Shown here in pieces: positions 1 to 7,585 of a stretch of 64,000 nucleotides of DNA. The notes beneath the pieces were generated by a model. That model ran no database searches. It worked only from the letters and a program-made list of their open reading frames with translations, and was not told where the DNA came from. The stretch is from Gardnerella swidsinskii (GTDB taxonomy: Bacteria; Actinomycetota; Actinomycetes; Actinomycetales; Bifidobacteriaceae), in NCBI RefSeq assembly GCF_003397705.1, contig NZ_QJVB01000005.1:1-64000 (forward strand), written 5' to 3'. Position 1 is the stretch's first letter. Each line of letters opens with the position of its first letter. The translations under genes were made by a program, and so were the position numbers.

Positions 1-118
1 TAAGCGCTCACTGCTGAGCTTGCACGGAAAGTCCACTGGACTTTCCGTCTGAGCAAGCTCACGCTCCGAATTGCTTTCGCGCGCGCAATGCTGCGCTCAA
101 GCAGGTCGTCGCGCAAAC
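1..118 (-). repeat. Dispersed structured GC-rich repeat, copy A
   Basis: Read on the minus strand this matches the copies near 31.15 kb and 45.84 kb: a conserved block GACGACCTGCTTGAGCGCA, a small GCGC stem, a conserved GCGAAAGCAAYTCGGA, then a long cruciform. The cruciform has 8-bp outer arms (16-23 with 53-60) and perfect 12-bp inner arms (24-35 with 37-48). Arm sequences differ from the other copies, but pairing is kept. It ends just before the nitroreductase promoter. No reading frame through it looks coding. Function is unknown; a REP/MITE-like element or a structured RNA are possibilities. Confidence 0.75.
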
Positions 119-151
119 GCGAGGAAAGTACTGCGTGCGTATTTGGTGCGA

Positions 152-157
152 TATACT
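152..157 (+). promoter_or_regulatory. -10 hexamer TATACT, likely leaderless start
   Basis: TATACT lies only six bases before the ATG at 164, and no Shine-Dalgarno sequence precedes that ATG. If this is the -10 box, transcription would begin at or next to the start codon. The -35 region is poor. Confidence 0.4.
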
Positions 158-163
158 AAAAGC

Positions 164-883
164 ATGACTACACAAACTTTTGAAGTACTCGCAAAGTCGC
201 GATTTTCTGCACGTGATTTTCTAAATAAGCCAGTCGATTCTAAAATACTTGAAACTATTTTGCAAACAGCTGCACAATCGCCGAGCTGGTCTAACACTCG
301 TGGCTACATGCTCGCTATTGCTCAAGGAGAACGCAAGCAGCAGCTTATTGATGCTTATACGCAAAAATGCAAAGCAATGTTTCGTACTAAAGACGCTACC
401 CTTAGCGAAGACGAGCGCATGATAGCCCAGAAAATGAGCCAGCCGGATGGAGATTTTCCTGTAATGGCTCCGTATCCGCAATCGCTTAAAGAGCGCAGTG
501 CGCGTTTAGGGTTGGCGTTGTATAAACATTTAAATATTGATCGTAAAGATTTTCCTGCTCGAAATGCTCACACTTTGCGCAACTTCCAGGCGTTTGGTGC
601 GCCAGTTATGGGATTTGTGCTTGTACGCCGTGATTTTCTACCATTTGCTGCGCTGGATGCTGGAATTATGCTGCAAACGTTACTGTTGGCTGCCAAAGAG
701 CAAGGCGTAGATTCATGCCCGCTTGGCGTTCTTGCTACATGGCGTTCGCCGCTTGACGAAGTATTCGACATTCCGCCGGAGTATGCGCTGATTACTGGTT
801 TTGCGTTAGGGTATGCGTCTGAAGCGCACGTAAATGCTTTCCGCGCGGAGCATCCGCCAATCGAGCTTGCGCAGGAAAAGTAA
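164..883 (+). CDS. Nitroreductase family protein
   Basis: A 239-residue flavoprotein of the nitroreductase superfamily, expected to reduce nitro or quinone substrates with NAD(P)H and FMN in the cytoplasm. The N-terminus carries the FMN-phosphate motif R13-F-S15-A-R17, followed by a SWSNTRGY segment of the usual PSxxNxQPW type and a C-terminal CPLG stretch. The length is normal for the NfsA/NfnB-like group. The frame stays open upstream to 71, but that part lies in the structured repeat, so ATG 164 is chosen. It has no ribosome binding site and a TATACT box just upstream, suggesting a leaderless message. It is monocistronic; the next gene begins 21 bases later. The substrate cannot be told from sequence. 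Confidence 0.85.
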   Translation: MTTQTFEVLAKSRFSARDFLNKPVDSKILETILQTAAQSPSWSNTRGYMLAIAQGERKQQLIDAYTQKCKAMFRTKDATLSEDERMIAQKMSQPDGDFPVMAPYPQSLKERSARLGLALYKHLNIDRKDFPARNAHTLRNFQAFGAPVMGFVLVRRDFLPFAALDAGIMLQTLLLAAKEQGVDSCPLGVLATWRSPLDEVFDIPPEYALITGFALGYASEAHVNAFRAEHPPIELAQEK

Positions 884-904
884 CTTCGCACAAACCAATC
901 TATT

Positions 905-1255
905 TTGCAAAATCCAAAGTACTTTGGAAAATATCAGATAGAAGTGCCGGAAATACCAGGATTGTTTACTCAAGTACGTAGACTTGATCAGGTTGCAGCA
1001 ATGGTAAAAGACGCTGCTGCAACTTTAAATGTTAAAGTCAATGGCGTGAAAGTAACTCCGAAACTTAGTGAGCAAGATGAGCCTATGCTTCAGCGCATGC
1101 TAGATGCAAAATCTGCAGCTATAAAAACTCAGCAAGAGGCATCTATGCTTATGCGTGAAACGGTTCGCATACTAAGGAATCAGGGCTTGACGGTTCGTGA
1201 TGTTGCAGAGCTTACGGGGGTTACTCCGCAGCGAATAAGTTCGCTTAAAGCTTAG
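905..1255 (+). CDS. Orphan HicB-like antitoxin-type protein with C-terminal HTH
   Basis: A protein of up to 116 residues from a TTG start at 905; an ATG at 1001 is an alternative, and neither has a clear ribosome binding site. Residues 8-45 (EVPEIPGLFTQVRRLDQV and following) resemble the short beta-alpha HicB fold. Residues 85-116 (RNQGLTVRDVAELTGVTPQR) form a helix-turn-helix of the kind in actinobacterial HicB-like proteins. No HicA-type toxin gene adjoins it, so a toxin-antitoxin role is not supported here; it may simply be a DNA-binding regulator. Its last 48 bases and the following 77 bases are duplicated at 4389-4515, marking the edge of an inserted islet. Confidence 0.65.
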   Translation: MQNPKYFGKYQIEVPEIPGLFTQVRRLDQVAAMVKDAAATLNVKVNGVKVTPKLSEQDEPMLQRMLDAKSAAIKTQQEASMLMRETVRILRNQGLTVRDVAELTGVTPQRISSLKA

Positions 1256-1332
1256 TGATTCAAATCAATGTGGTTGAGACTATGCGCAAGTAAGTTGCTC
1301 AGTAGTGTATAAACTCTATGCAGAACAAATCA
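1208..1332 (+). repeat. Direct repeat 1, left copy (3' end of HicB-like gene)
   Basis: This 125-bp segment covers the last 48 bases of the HicB-like gene and 77 bases of downstream DNA. It matches 4389-4515 in the same orientation with about a dozen differences, including an extra G in the right copy. The left copy is intact in frame (LTGVTPQRISSLKA then stop). It brackets the peptide/two-component islet. Confidence 0.85.
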
Positions 1333-1349
1333 ATAGCGGATAAATAAGT

Positions 1350-1390
1350 AAAGGTCAAGCTGTAGGATGTGTGGCTACAACTTGACCTTT
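1350..1390. terminator. Stem-loop terminator
   Basis: Arms 1350-1365 and 1375-1390 pair over 16 bp with one mismatch around a 9-base loop. It sits between the convergent HicB-like gene and the membrane-protein gene and could end transcription from both sides. Both outer arm ends are A- or T-rich. Confidence 0.65.
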
Positions 1391-1435
1391 GAAAATTGCG
1401 ATATGTTTTTAAGTTAAAATCGTAGTCTAATGCTT

Positions 1436-1807
1436 TTATTTATTCTTGGCAATTCCAAGAGCTTTTGAACTTTCATCCTTGTCAAGGCCTATAAATAAAA
1501 GCACGATTATGCCAATAATCAGCGGAACATAACCGTATCCAGATCCGTGGATTATGCCGAATATTTCCATAAGCCCATTTGCTATTACGACTAGTGAAGA
1601 TACTATAAAATATAGCTGCGCGCACCACGGTTTTTTAATGAGAAACATGGTTGCAAGTCCAAATAATCCAGCGATAATTTGAGGCACTCCCCATAGATAA
1701 TCATTACGCATTACAATCAGCGCAATTCCGCTAGCAAGAAATACGCCATTGGCTATTGTCCAAAATACGGATGGAATTTGTGCTTTTGTATATTCTGAAT
1801 TACTCAT
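1436..1807 (-). CDS. Small four-helix membrane protein, possible immunity protein
   Basis: A 123-residue integral membrane protein with four predicted hydrophobic helices (about residues 13-33, 40-57, 62-82 and 90-108) and short charged ends (KDESSKALGIAKNK at the C-terminus). I do not recognise a named family. It starts 10 bases after the stop of the secreted-peptide gene and is almost certainly cotranscribed with it. A small polytopic membrane protein behind a secreted cationic peptide is the usual arrangement of a bacteriocin immunity gene, so that role is proposed by context only. It could equally be an accessory transport or sensing protein. Confidence 0.6.
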   Translation of the reverse strand: MSNSEYTKAQIPSVFWTIANGVFLASGIALIVMRNDYLWGVPQIIAGLFGLATMFLIKKPWCAQLYFIVSSLVVIANGLMEIFGIIHGSGYGYVPLIIGIIVLLFIGLDKDESSKALGIAKNK

Positions 1808-1817
1808 ATTTTTCCTA

Positions 1818-2288
1818 CTATAGCAGCATCATAATTGCTTTTGTTACAACCCAAGCCATCCAATCTGGCATCCCTGCTGATTTGCAGGCATTATAAATTC
1901 CGTCTTCAATCTTTCCAGTCCAATGCTCCAAAAATTTTATAAGCTCATTTAATCCTAAATGACTTTTAATGAATTGTTTAACTTGCTTAGGTAGTTTATG
2001 ATAAATAGTTTTAATTGTTTTAACTACAAGACTAATTTTTCCACGTTCTTGTAATATGTTACGAAGCTCTGCTTGCGTTGGTTCTGCGTTAGATGCTGGA
2101 ATTTTAATGAGATATCCATTAACTACATACACGCGGTAACCATCTTTTGTTGTGATGTGTTCGCATGCTATGTTTTTTTCAACGGTGCTATCTGTTGGCT
2201 CAAGAGCGAGTGCAGTAGAAGAAGGAACAACAATACTGCTAAAAATTAATGAAGCAGATAATACGCATGCTATAGCTAACTTCTTCAT
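1818..2288 (-). CDS. Secreted cationic peptide precursor, bacteriocin-like
   Basis: A 156-residue protein with a clear Sec signal peptide (MKK start, hydrophobic core to about residue 26, cleavage likely after STALA). A 60-residue middle region is followed by a Lys-rich amphipathic stretch (about residues 82-125, with repeated KTIKTIYHKLPKQVKQFIK-like spacing) and a hydrophobic tail (MAWVVTKAIMMLL). Two cysteines, at about 42 and 135, could form a disulfide. No enzyme motif is seen. The layout suits a membrane-active peptide released after processing. It shares an operon with a four-helix membrane protein and lies next to a two-component system with the same upstream element. The toxin function is inference; no family was recognised. 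Confidence 0.6.
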   Translation of the reverse strand: MKKLAIACVLSASLIFSSIVVPSSTALALEPTDSTVEKNIACEHITTKDGYRVYVVNGYLIKIPASNAEPTQAELRNILQERGKISLVVKTIKTIYHKLPKQVKQFIKSHLGLNELIKFLEHWTGKIEDGIYNACKSAGMPDWMAWVVTKAIMMLL

Positions 2289-2371
2289 AATATGCCTTTC
2301 TGTACGAGAAGTAACTGTTTATGCCAAAAATCTTGACAATTTATAAATTAATGGCGTGCTAAAAGGTAAAC

Positions 2372-2400
2372 AATATCTTGTATATGAAAACCTTTACAAA
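2372..2400 (-). promoter_or_regulatory. Putative response-regulator operator, peptide operon copy
   Basis: A 29-bp segment identical at 27 positions to 4335-4363. It lies 84-112 bases upstream of the peptide gene start on the minus strand; the other copy lies 58-86 bases upstream of the response regulator. Its core includes AAAACCTTTACAAA. Shared spacing and orientation suggest a common activator or autoregulatory site. Confidence 0.6.
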
Positions 2401-2448
2401 TAATTACTATCTAAAACTGTTTAAGATTCATTAATCTTTTAAACTGAA

Positions 2449-3609
2449 TCAGTAAGGCATACTATCTATATAGTTATGTTTATTTTTTAAAGGTATAACT
2501 GCATTACATTCCCAATACTTACCAAAGGCTCGAAAATAGAGTGAACCGCCTAAATGCTTTATGGTATCGCGATGAAGCAGAAGTCCTTTTTGAGATACTG
2601 AGCGAATTGCATCTTTACTTTTTCCGCCCAAAAATCGAACATTGAACTGTTTTATAACAATTTGTTTTTTACGTATCGAAATTCTGATGTAATAAACTAA
2701 AGAAGCATATTTTCGCATGTTCAAATATAGTTCTTCGATTAATTCAATAACTTCACAGATGATTTCATCGCTAATGTCTTCAGGAATATCGTTACTAGAT
2801 ATATTGCATATGGATCTTCCTTTTAATCCACAAGATGTATTGATTGAGTCGTTCATTTGTAGTGTATCTTCAATGTGCTGAATGAACTCGCTTCGAGCAT
2901 CTTGCTTAGCAGTATTTCCACGTAGAATGTCGATAATATTATGTCCTTCTTCAAAAGCCTGATCTGCCAAATCATTTATTGCCTCAATAGCACTTCGCTG
3001 TTTTTTAGAAATAGACTTGTCAAGTAATGCTATTTTACTTTGTAGTGCAATATCTGCAATCTTATTAGTTAATCTATCGTGCATTCGCACAGCCAGATGA
3101 AGATTATTAATTGTTTGCTTATCTTTTTCATAAAGAACCATTTTTTGGTGAGAAATACGCAAAATAATACCAGTGCAAACGCAAAATATATTTATTAAAA
3201 GGTAAGCAATAAGATACTTGAAAGATAAAGTTGATAGGTATCGGTATGCAACGTAGTGTAATGCGTCTATTACTAAGAATAAAGGTAGTGTAAATTGAAT
3301 CGGATATAAATACGAAATAAAAACAAATGATATGATGAGCCCGAAAGTTACTGGTGGAAGATTCAGACTAGGAATAGCAAGAATGCTGAGATGCACAAAA
3401 ATATAGCACATGCTCATAAAATGCGGAAGCAAGCAAAGGAACAGATTTATAGCAGCAAGAATCATGTAAACTATAACAAGTTGTATTGTGCTATTGTCGC
3501 TATTCGAGTAAATATACGCATCCATTGCGCTCGACAAACATCCCAATAGTAAAAATGTTTTATTGTCAATAAGCTTTTCTCGTAAACGACGCATTAAGAA
3601 AATAATCAT
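2449..3609 (-). CDS. Sensor histidine kinase, NarL/LytS-like HisKA_3 type
   Basis: A 386-residue membrane histidine kinase. The first 155 residues hold about five or six hydrophobic helices with very short loops, so any signal is probably sensed in or near the membrane. A coiled-coil linker leads to the phosphoacceptor segment (RMHDRLTNKIADIALQSK, His about 177) of the HisKA_3 kind. The ATPase domain is divergent: an N-box ELYLNMRKYASL and a late G-box region KGLLLHRDTIKHLGGSLYF are visible, but the classic DxGxG is not clear. The start codon overlaps the end of the response regulator gene by four bases (ATGA type), so the pair is translationally coupled. It probably controls the adjacent peptide operon. 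Confidence 0.8.
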   Translation of the reverse strand: MIIFLMRRLREKLIDNKTFLLLGCLSSAMDAYIYSNSDNSTIQLVIVYMILAAINLFLCLLPHFMSMCYIFVHLSILAIPSLNLPPVTFGLIISFVFISYLYPIQFTLPLFLVIDALHYVAYRYLSTLSFKYLIAYLLINIFCVCTGIILRISHQKMVLYEKDKQTINNLHLAVRMHDRLTNKIADIALQSKIALLDKSISKKQRSAIEAINDLADQAFEEGHNIIDILRGNTAKQDARSEFIQHIEDTLQMNDSINTSCGLKGRSICNISSNDIPEDISDEIICEVIELIEELYLNMRKYASLVYYIRISIRKKQIVIKQFNVRFLGGKSKDAIRSVSQKGLLLHRDTIKHLGGSLYFRAFGKYWECNAVIPLKNKHNYIDSMPY

Positions 3610-4277
3610 TGTGTATCATTTCCTAAATATTCATCATGCAGCCATGTAGTAATAAGTTGTGAACGATTCGTCACATTCAGTTTTTTGAACACGCGACGAA
3701 GGATAGTTTCCACAGTACAAGTTTCAACAAATAAACGTTTAGCGATTTGCGCATTAGTCATTCCTCTACTGCACAACTTTACAATTTCAGTCTCATGATC
3801 CGTTAAAGCAAGGCGTCCATTTTTTGGCTTATTTTGCAAACGTTGAAATGCTGTCGTCGTGTCGTCAAAATGAAGATTGCCTATTATTTGTGGCTTGAAT
3901 GTGCCATGGGCAATACTGCTAAGCATGGCGCAAATAGTTTCTGGGTGGTTCTTTCCAACAATGCCTTGTGCGCCTGCTGTTGATGCTTTTAAAGCATAAT
4001 CGTTTATAGGGAATGAAGTTATAGCAATTATTATTGGGAGTGAGTATCTTCTTCGCAATTCGTATAATATTTTAATTCCCGAAACCCCAGACATATACAT
4101 GTCAATTAGCAGCACGTCTGGGCATTGATTTTGACAAAATTGAATTGCTTGATTGGCGTACGCGGATAACCAGCAAATACTGCAGGACGGAACAACCTGC
4201 TCAATATATGTTTTTAGGCCGTGTAGACAAAAACAATCATCATCAACAATGCCAACAGTAATATGCTTTGCTATCAT
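3606..4277 (-). CDS. LuxR/NarL-family response regulator
   Basis: A 223-residue response regulator. The receiver domain (about 7-125) has the acidic pocket D12-D13-D14, phosphoacceptor D59 in LLIDMYMSGVSG and conserved Lys109 in GIVGKN. The C-terminal domain (about 157-215) is a LuxR-type helix-turn-helix (LTDHETEIVKLCSRGMTNAQ, then KRLFVETCTVETILRRVFKKL). A GCTCCTTT-complement ribosome binding site precedes the ATG. It is first in a two-gene operon with the kinase. A 29-bp element upstream recurs before the secreted-peptide gene, so autoregulation together with peptide control is likely. Confidence 0.9.
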   Translation of the reverse strand: MIAKHITVGIVDDDCFCLHGLKTYIEQVVPSCSICWLSAYANQAIQFCQNQCPDVLLIDMYMSGVSGIKILYELRRRYSLPIIIAITSFPINDYALKASTAGAQGIVGKNHPETICAMLSSIAHGTFKPQIIGNLHFDDTTTAFQRLQNKPKNGRLALTDHETEIVKLCSRGMTNAQIAKRLFVETCTVETILRRVFKKLNVTNRSQLITTWLHDEYLGNDTQ

Positions 4278-4334
4278 ATTGCTCCTTTAGAAAAGCATTA
4301 TTTAAGTAATAATAGTACTTGAATTTGTATGATG

Positions 4335-4363
4335 AATATCTTGTCTAGGAAAACCTTTACAAA
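4335..4363 (-). promoter_or_regulatory. Putative response-regulator operator, regulator operon copy
   Basis: Second copy of the 29-bp element (27 of 29 identical to 2372-2400), 58 bases upstream of the response regulator start. See the peptide-operon copy for the shared core. Confidence 0.6.
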
Positions 4364-4388
4364 GCAGATTGTATAAAGGTAGTTACTG

Positions 4389-4515
4389 GAGCTTACGGGG
4401 GGTTACTCCGCAGCGAATAAGTTCGATTAAAGCTTAGTGATTTAATCACAATGTGGTTGCGTCTATGCGCAAGCAAGTTGCTCAGTAGTGTATAAACTCT
4501 ATGCAAAATAAATCA
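4389..4515 (+). pseudogene. Direct repeat 1, right copy: decayed 3' end of HicB-like gene
   Basis: This 127-bp segment is homologous to 1208-1332. The part matching the coding end carries one extra G in the poly-G run, which shifts the frame, and no upstream part of the gene is present, so it is only a remnant. It marks the far edge of the islet. In the remaining space up to 4753 I see no gene; it holds the leader and presumably the promoter of the efflux operon. Confidence 0.8.
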
Positions 4516-4753
4516 TTCTCTGGTATTACGCAAGCTCCAATAATCATAAATAAAATCATCATTTAGTATGATGCAAACTCTTTACGGCGATTATAAGCTA
4601 TTAACCAAGAGCTGAAATTCTAAATGAAGTGGTAATCATAAAAGCGTTAATTGCAGCATTGCCGAGCCTTTTATTTATTTTGGATCAGTTTGAGAGGCTT
4701 GTTTCGACGCATCCTATGTGTCTACGAGTTTGGAGAGTAAGGAACTTTGTGTT

Positions 4754-5656
4754 ATGCGTAAGTTTACGAAAGTATTCTTGTTAGCTGCTCTGCCAGCGTG
4801 TTTGCTTACTGCATGCGCTGGTAGAGTAGTTGATGATAGTCAACAGCAGGCATCGCATGATTCAGTTCCACTTATTTCAGTCAAAAAACAGCCTTTAACA
4901 CAAGTTGTGTCGGGTAAAGCAACAATAGAACAATCGTCTACCTTTGTTATCACTGCTGTAAGTAGAGGGAATTTTTCTCCATCGGTAAAAGCAGGAAGTG
5001 CTGTAAAAGCTGGAAGTATTTTAGGCTACAATGCTGATAACAAAGTTATTGCTCCAGTAGACGCTAAAGTTGTGTCAGTGGCTGAATCATCTGCGGACGT
5101 GCCTAAATCTTTCCCGCTATTTACTCTTAAATATGAAGGTTTTTCAATAAGCCTTAACGCAAAAGCTTTACTTCGTTCTGCGGATATTGCAGATATTAAA
5201 GGTCGCTTCCAAGTTGAAGATGGTGTTGGGCCAACCAATTGTTTGCAAATAGTACAAAGCGGTGGAACTTCTACAGATGTTGCAGCTTCGGGTAGTAGCA
5301 AGAATGATAATGCTGATTCAACTCAAACAGATGAGTCGAGTGCGCAAAGTACGCCTAGTGTATCGTCAAAAGTTTTAACGTGTTTAATAGATAAAAGCAC
5401 AGAAGTAGAATCAGGCCAAAATGCGACGCTTGTTTTTAATGGCAAGCATAAACAATCGGTTCTAACTCTGCCTGTTAGTGCAGTTGCTGGAAGAGTCCAA
5501 AAAGGATTAGTCTCATACAAGAAAGGCGATAATTGGGAGCGTAAAGAAGTTGGTCTTGGAATCAGTGACGGCGCTAATATTGAAATTACGTCTGGTTTGC
5601 ATGAGGGTGATGTTGTAGCAGGTGTTTCTCCTGATCTCATTCCAGGAGTGCAATGA
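4754..5656 (+). CDS. Lipoprotein efflux adaptor (HlyD/MacA-like)
   Basis: A 300-residue lipoprotein that would link or assist an ABC exporter at the outer face of the membrane. ATG 4754 is chosen over the in-frame GTG at 4718 because an AAGGA sits about 11 bases before it and the protein then starts with a clean lipoprotein signal (MRKFTKVFLLAALPACLLTAC, lipobox LTAC). Residues about 40-135 look like a barrel-sandwich half-domain (SGKATIEQSS through VDAKVVSVAESS). A Ser/Asp/Gln-rich linker (about 175-205) precedes a beta-rich C-terminal part (LVFNGKHKQSVLTLPVSAV to ITSGLHEGDVV) typical of adaptors. Its stop overlaps the ATPase start (ATGA), so the three genes form one operon. The substrate is unknown; export of the nearby peptide is possible but unproved. 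Confidence 0.8.
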   Translation: MRKFTKVFLLAALPACLLTACAGRVVDDSQQQASHDSVPLISVKKQPLTQVVSGKATIEQSSTFVITAVSRGNFSPSVKAGSAVKAGSILGYNADNKVIAPVDAKVVSVAESSADVPKSFPLFTLKYEGFSISLNAKALLRSADIADIKGRFQVEDGVGPTNCLQIVQSGGTSTDVAASGSSKNDNADSTQTDESSAQSTPSVSSKVLTCLIDKSTEVESGQNATLVFNGKHKQSVLTLPVSAVAGRVQKGLVSYKKGDNWERKEVGLGISDGANIEITSGLHEGDVVAGVSPDLIPGVQ

Positions 5657-6363
5657 TTATGGAGAACAATCCTGTTCCACTGGTTGAACTACAAGACGTG
5701 TCAGCGCGTGTAAAACTAGGCAATGGCGAATGGCTTACCACTGTCAACTCTGCTTCTATGTTACTTAATCAAGGTGAAACATACGCGGTAGTTGGCAGGT
5801 CTGGCTCCGGCAAAACAAGTCTTATTTCTATTATTGGATTTTTGAATAAAAATTTTACTGGAAAATACTATTATTCTGGCAAATCAATCCAAAAGTGTAG
5901 TGATGCTACAGTATCGCATATGCGCGCTCGAAATATTGGTTTTGTTTTTCAAAACTATTCGCTTATTAAGCATTTAAGCATTAGAGAAAATGTTGAGTTG
6001 CCGCTTTTATACGCAGGACTACAACAAAGCAAGCAGACAAGAAGAAAAACGATAGAAGAAGCATTATGTGCTGTTGGATTGCAAGATAAACTAAATGAAT
6101 ACCCTGGAAGGCTATCAGGCGGTGAACAGCAGAGAGTCGCGATAGCGCGTGCTCTCGTCACTAATCCCGAATTACTTATTTGCGATGAGCCAACTGGTGC
6201 GCTCGATAGTAGCACGGGAGAAAAAGTGCTTCAAGTGTTGCATGATCGTGTTCAAGAATCTGGAACAACATTACTATTAGTCACTCATGATATGAAAGTG
6301 GCTCGTTCTTGCTCTCACATTTTTACTATGGAAGGCGGTGTTCTTTATGATCATGCTGCTTAA
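5653..6363 (+). CDS. ABC transporter ATPase, LolD/MacB type
   Basis: A 236-residue ATP-binding subunit. Walker A is at residues 48-56 (GRSGSGKTS), the Q-loop is in VFQNYSLI, the signature is [15 protein letters not shown], Walker B is [12 protein letters not shown], and the H-loop is VTHD. The compact length and strong similarity to the MacB/LolD group fit an exporter working with an FtsX-like permease. AGGAG at 5641-5646 favours ATG 5653, which overlaps the adaptor stop; ATG 5659 is a possible alternative. The C-terminus overlaps the permease gene. It couples ATP hydrolysis to efflux of an unknown substrate. Confidence 0.92.
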   Translation: MIMENNPVPLVELQDVSARVKLGNGEWLTTVNSASMLLNQGETYAVVGRSGSGKTSLISIIGFLNKNFTGKYYYSGKSIQKCSDATVSHMRARNIGFVFQNYSLIKHLSIRENVELPLLYAGLQQSKQTRRKTIEEALCAVGLQDKLNEYPGRLSGGEQQRVAIARALVTNPELLICDEPTGALDSSTGEKVLQVLHDRVQESGTTLLLVTHDMKVARSCSHIFTMEGGVLYDHAA

Positions 6364-7558
6364 AGATTTGCGCCTGTCTCCTATGAGATCCTTCCTTACA
6401 GGTTTTTCAATGTTTATCGGCATCATTGCCGTTATTGCGTCAGTGCTTATTGGCACGGTTGGTAAGGACTATCTTATTGCAACTAACGAACAGCTAAACG
6501 GTCGTAGACCAACATACGAGATTACTTTTTCAGCACAAAATTTTGACGAATATTCAGTATTTAACAAATTCTTAAATCGCATTGAATCCGCAAATCGTAA
6601 CGCTAACGTTATGCTACAACCAAACACTGGGCTACTGTTTAGCGCTTCTATGCCAGCTTTGAAGAGCGTAAAAATAAGCGAAGAATATAAAACTAGCAAT
6701 CTTCAATATGTTGATGCTGTTTACACTACGTCAGGATACAATAAAGTTTATAACTTACCTATTGTAAGTGGAAGATGGTTTAGTAATAGCGCTAAAAGCA
6801 ACGCATTAGAAATGGTAGTAAACCAATCTGCTAGCAAAAGATACAAGATTGGTGAAGTAGCATTTATTACTTCTCGCAAAACAACACAAATGAGTCCTAT
6901 AAGGATTGTTGGAGTTGTGAACGATGGCGTAGACTCAGCAAAAGCATACGTGAATATTCTAGGCTTGTTACGTTACGCTCCAACTCTTTGGGAATATTCT
7001 GAAAAAGAAACTCACGGCTCAATCTACTGGTTAAATAAAGAAAATCGTTCTCAAAAATCAATTAAATCTTATGTTTCAGATGCTCTTTATGACTGTTGTG
7101 GTGGGCAAGTAAACGAAATTAGAAGACATGATAATAGTGATGATTACGAGAATGTGATAACAGTATTGCAATTAAGTTTTGCTATCGTAGCAGCATTATT
7201 GCTTTTTGTTTCCGCGCTAGGTTTAATCAATATTGGTTTAGCATCGTTGGAGCAGCGCACACATGAACTTCTTATACGCAGAGCTTTGGGTGCTACTAGA
7301 TGGTCGATTGCTTCACTCGTGTTAGGCAGTGCGATTATTTTAGCACTAATAGTCTCGATTGCTGCCGTCGCTGTTTCTTTTGGTCTTGTGTCTATAGCAT
7401 CAAGTTTTTGGGATGCATCAAGCCCAGTTAGTCCGCCAGTTTACCCATATGAAGCCGCTATTGGAGCTGTTATTGCGGCTTTTATCACAGCACTTGCTGG
7501 AAGTGTGGTGCCGGCAATAAAAGCATCGCGTTTACAACCAGCATTAGCATTGCGATAA
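6347..7558 (+). CDS. ABC transporter permease, FtsX/MacB family
   Basis: A permease of about 403 residues. It has one N-terminal membrane helix (about residues 13-38), a large extracytoplasmic domain (about 45-255), and three C-terminal helices with the conserved FtsX-type stretch SLEQRTHELLIRRALGATRW after the first of them. That is the classic mechanotransmission topology of MacB. ATG 6347 is chosen from several in-frame starts (GTG 6338, ATG 6353) because GAAGG at 6331-6335 lies at the right distance. The gene overlaps the ATPase gene by 17 bases and is last in the three-gene efflux operon; a small lipoprotein gene follows closely. Confidence 0.88.
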   Translation: MIMLLKDLRLSPMRSFLTGFSMFIGIIAVIASVLIGTVGKDYLIATNEQLNGRRPTYEITFSAQNFDEYSVFNKFLNRIESANRNANVMLQPNTGLLFSASMPALKSVKISEEYKTSNLQYVDAVYTTSGYNKVYNLPIVSGRWFSNSAKSNALEMVVNQSASKRYKIGEVAFITSRKTTQMSPIRIVGVVNDGVDSAKAYVNILGLLRYAPTLWEYSEKETHGSIYWLNKENRSQKSIKSYVSDALYDCCGGQVNEIRRHDNSDDYENVITVLQLSFAIVAALLLFVSALGLINIGLASLEQRTHELLIRRALGATRWSIASLVLGSAIILALIVSIAAVAVSFGLVSIASSFWDASSPVSPPVYPYEAAIGAVIAAFITALAGSVVPAIKASRLQPALALR

Positions 7559-7585
7559 TTTTCAAAAAATAAGAAAGAAGGAATA

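Larger units (their letters stand above)
1333..4388. other. Accessory islet: peptide, membrane protein and two-component system
   Basis: About 3.05 kb between the two copies of direct repeat 1. All four genes run on the minus strand, opposite to the flanking genes: response regulator, histidine kinase, secreted peptide and membrane protein. No integrase or transposase is present, and the DNA is visibly more AT-rich than the flanks. The boundaries are inferred from the repeat and would be confirmed by a related genome with a single repeat copy at this place. Confidence 0.6.

Noticed and set aside
71-163. N-terminal extension of the first nitroreductase
   Set aside because: The added residues come from the structured repeat and do not resemble the family; the FMN motif begins normally after ATG 164.
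4378-4440. Reading frame through the right direct repeat as a separate small gene
   Set aside because: It is a frameshifted copy of the HicB-like gene end with no start region.
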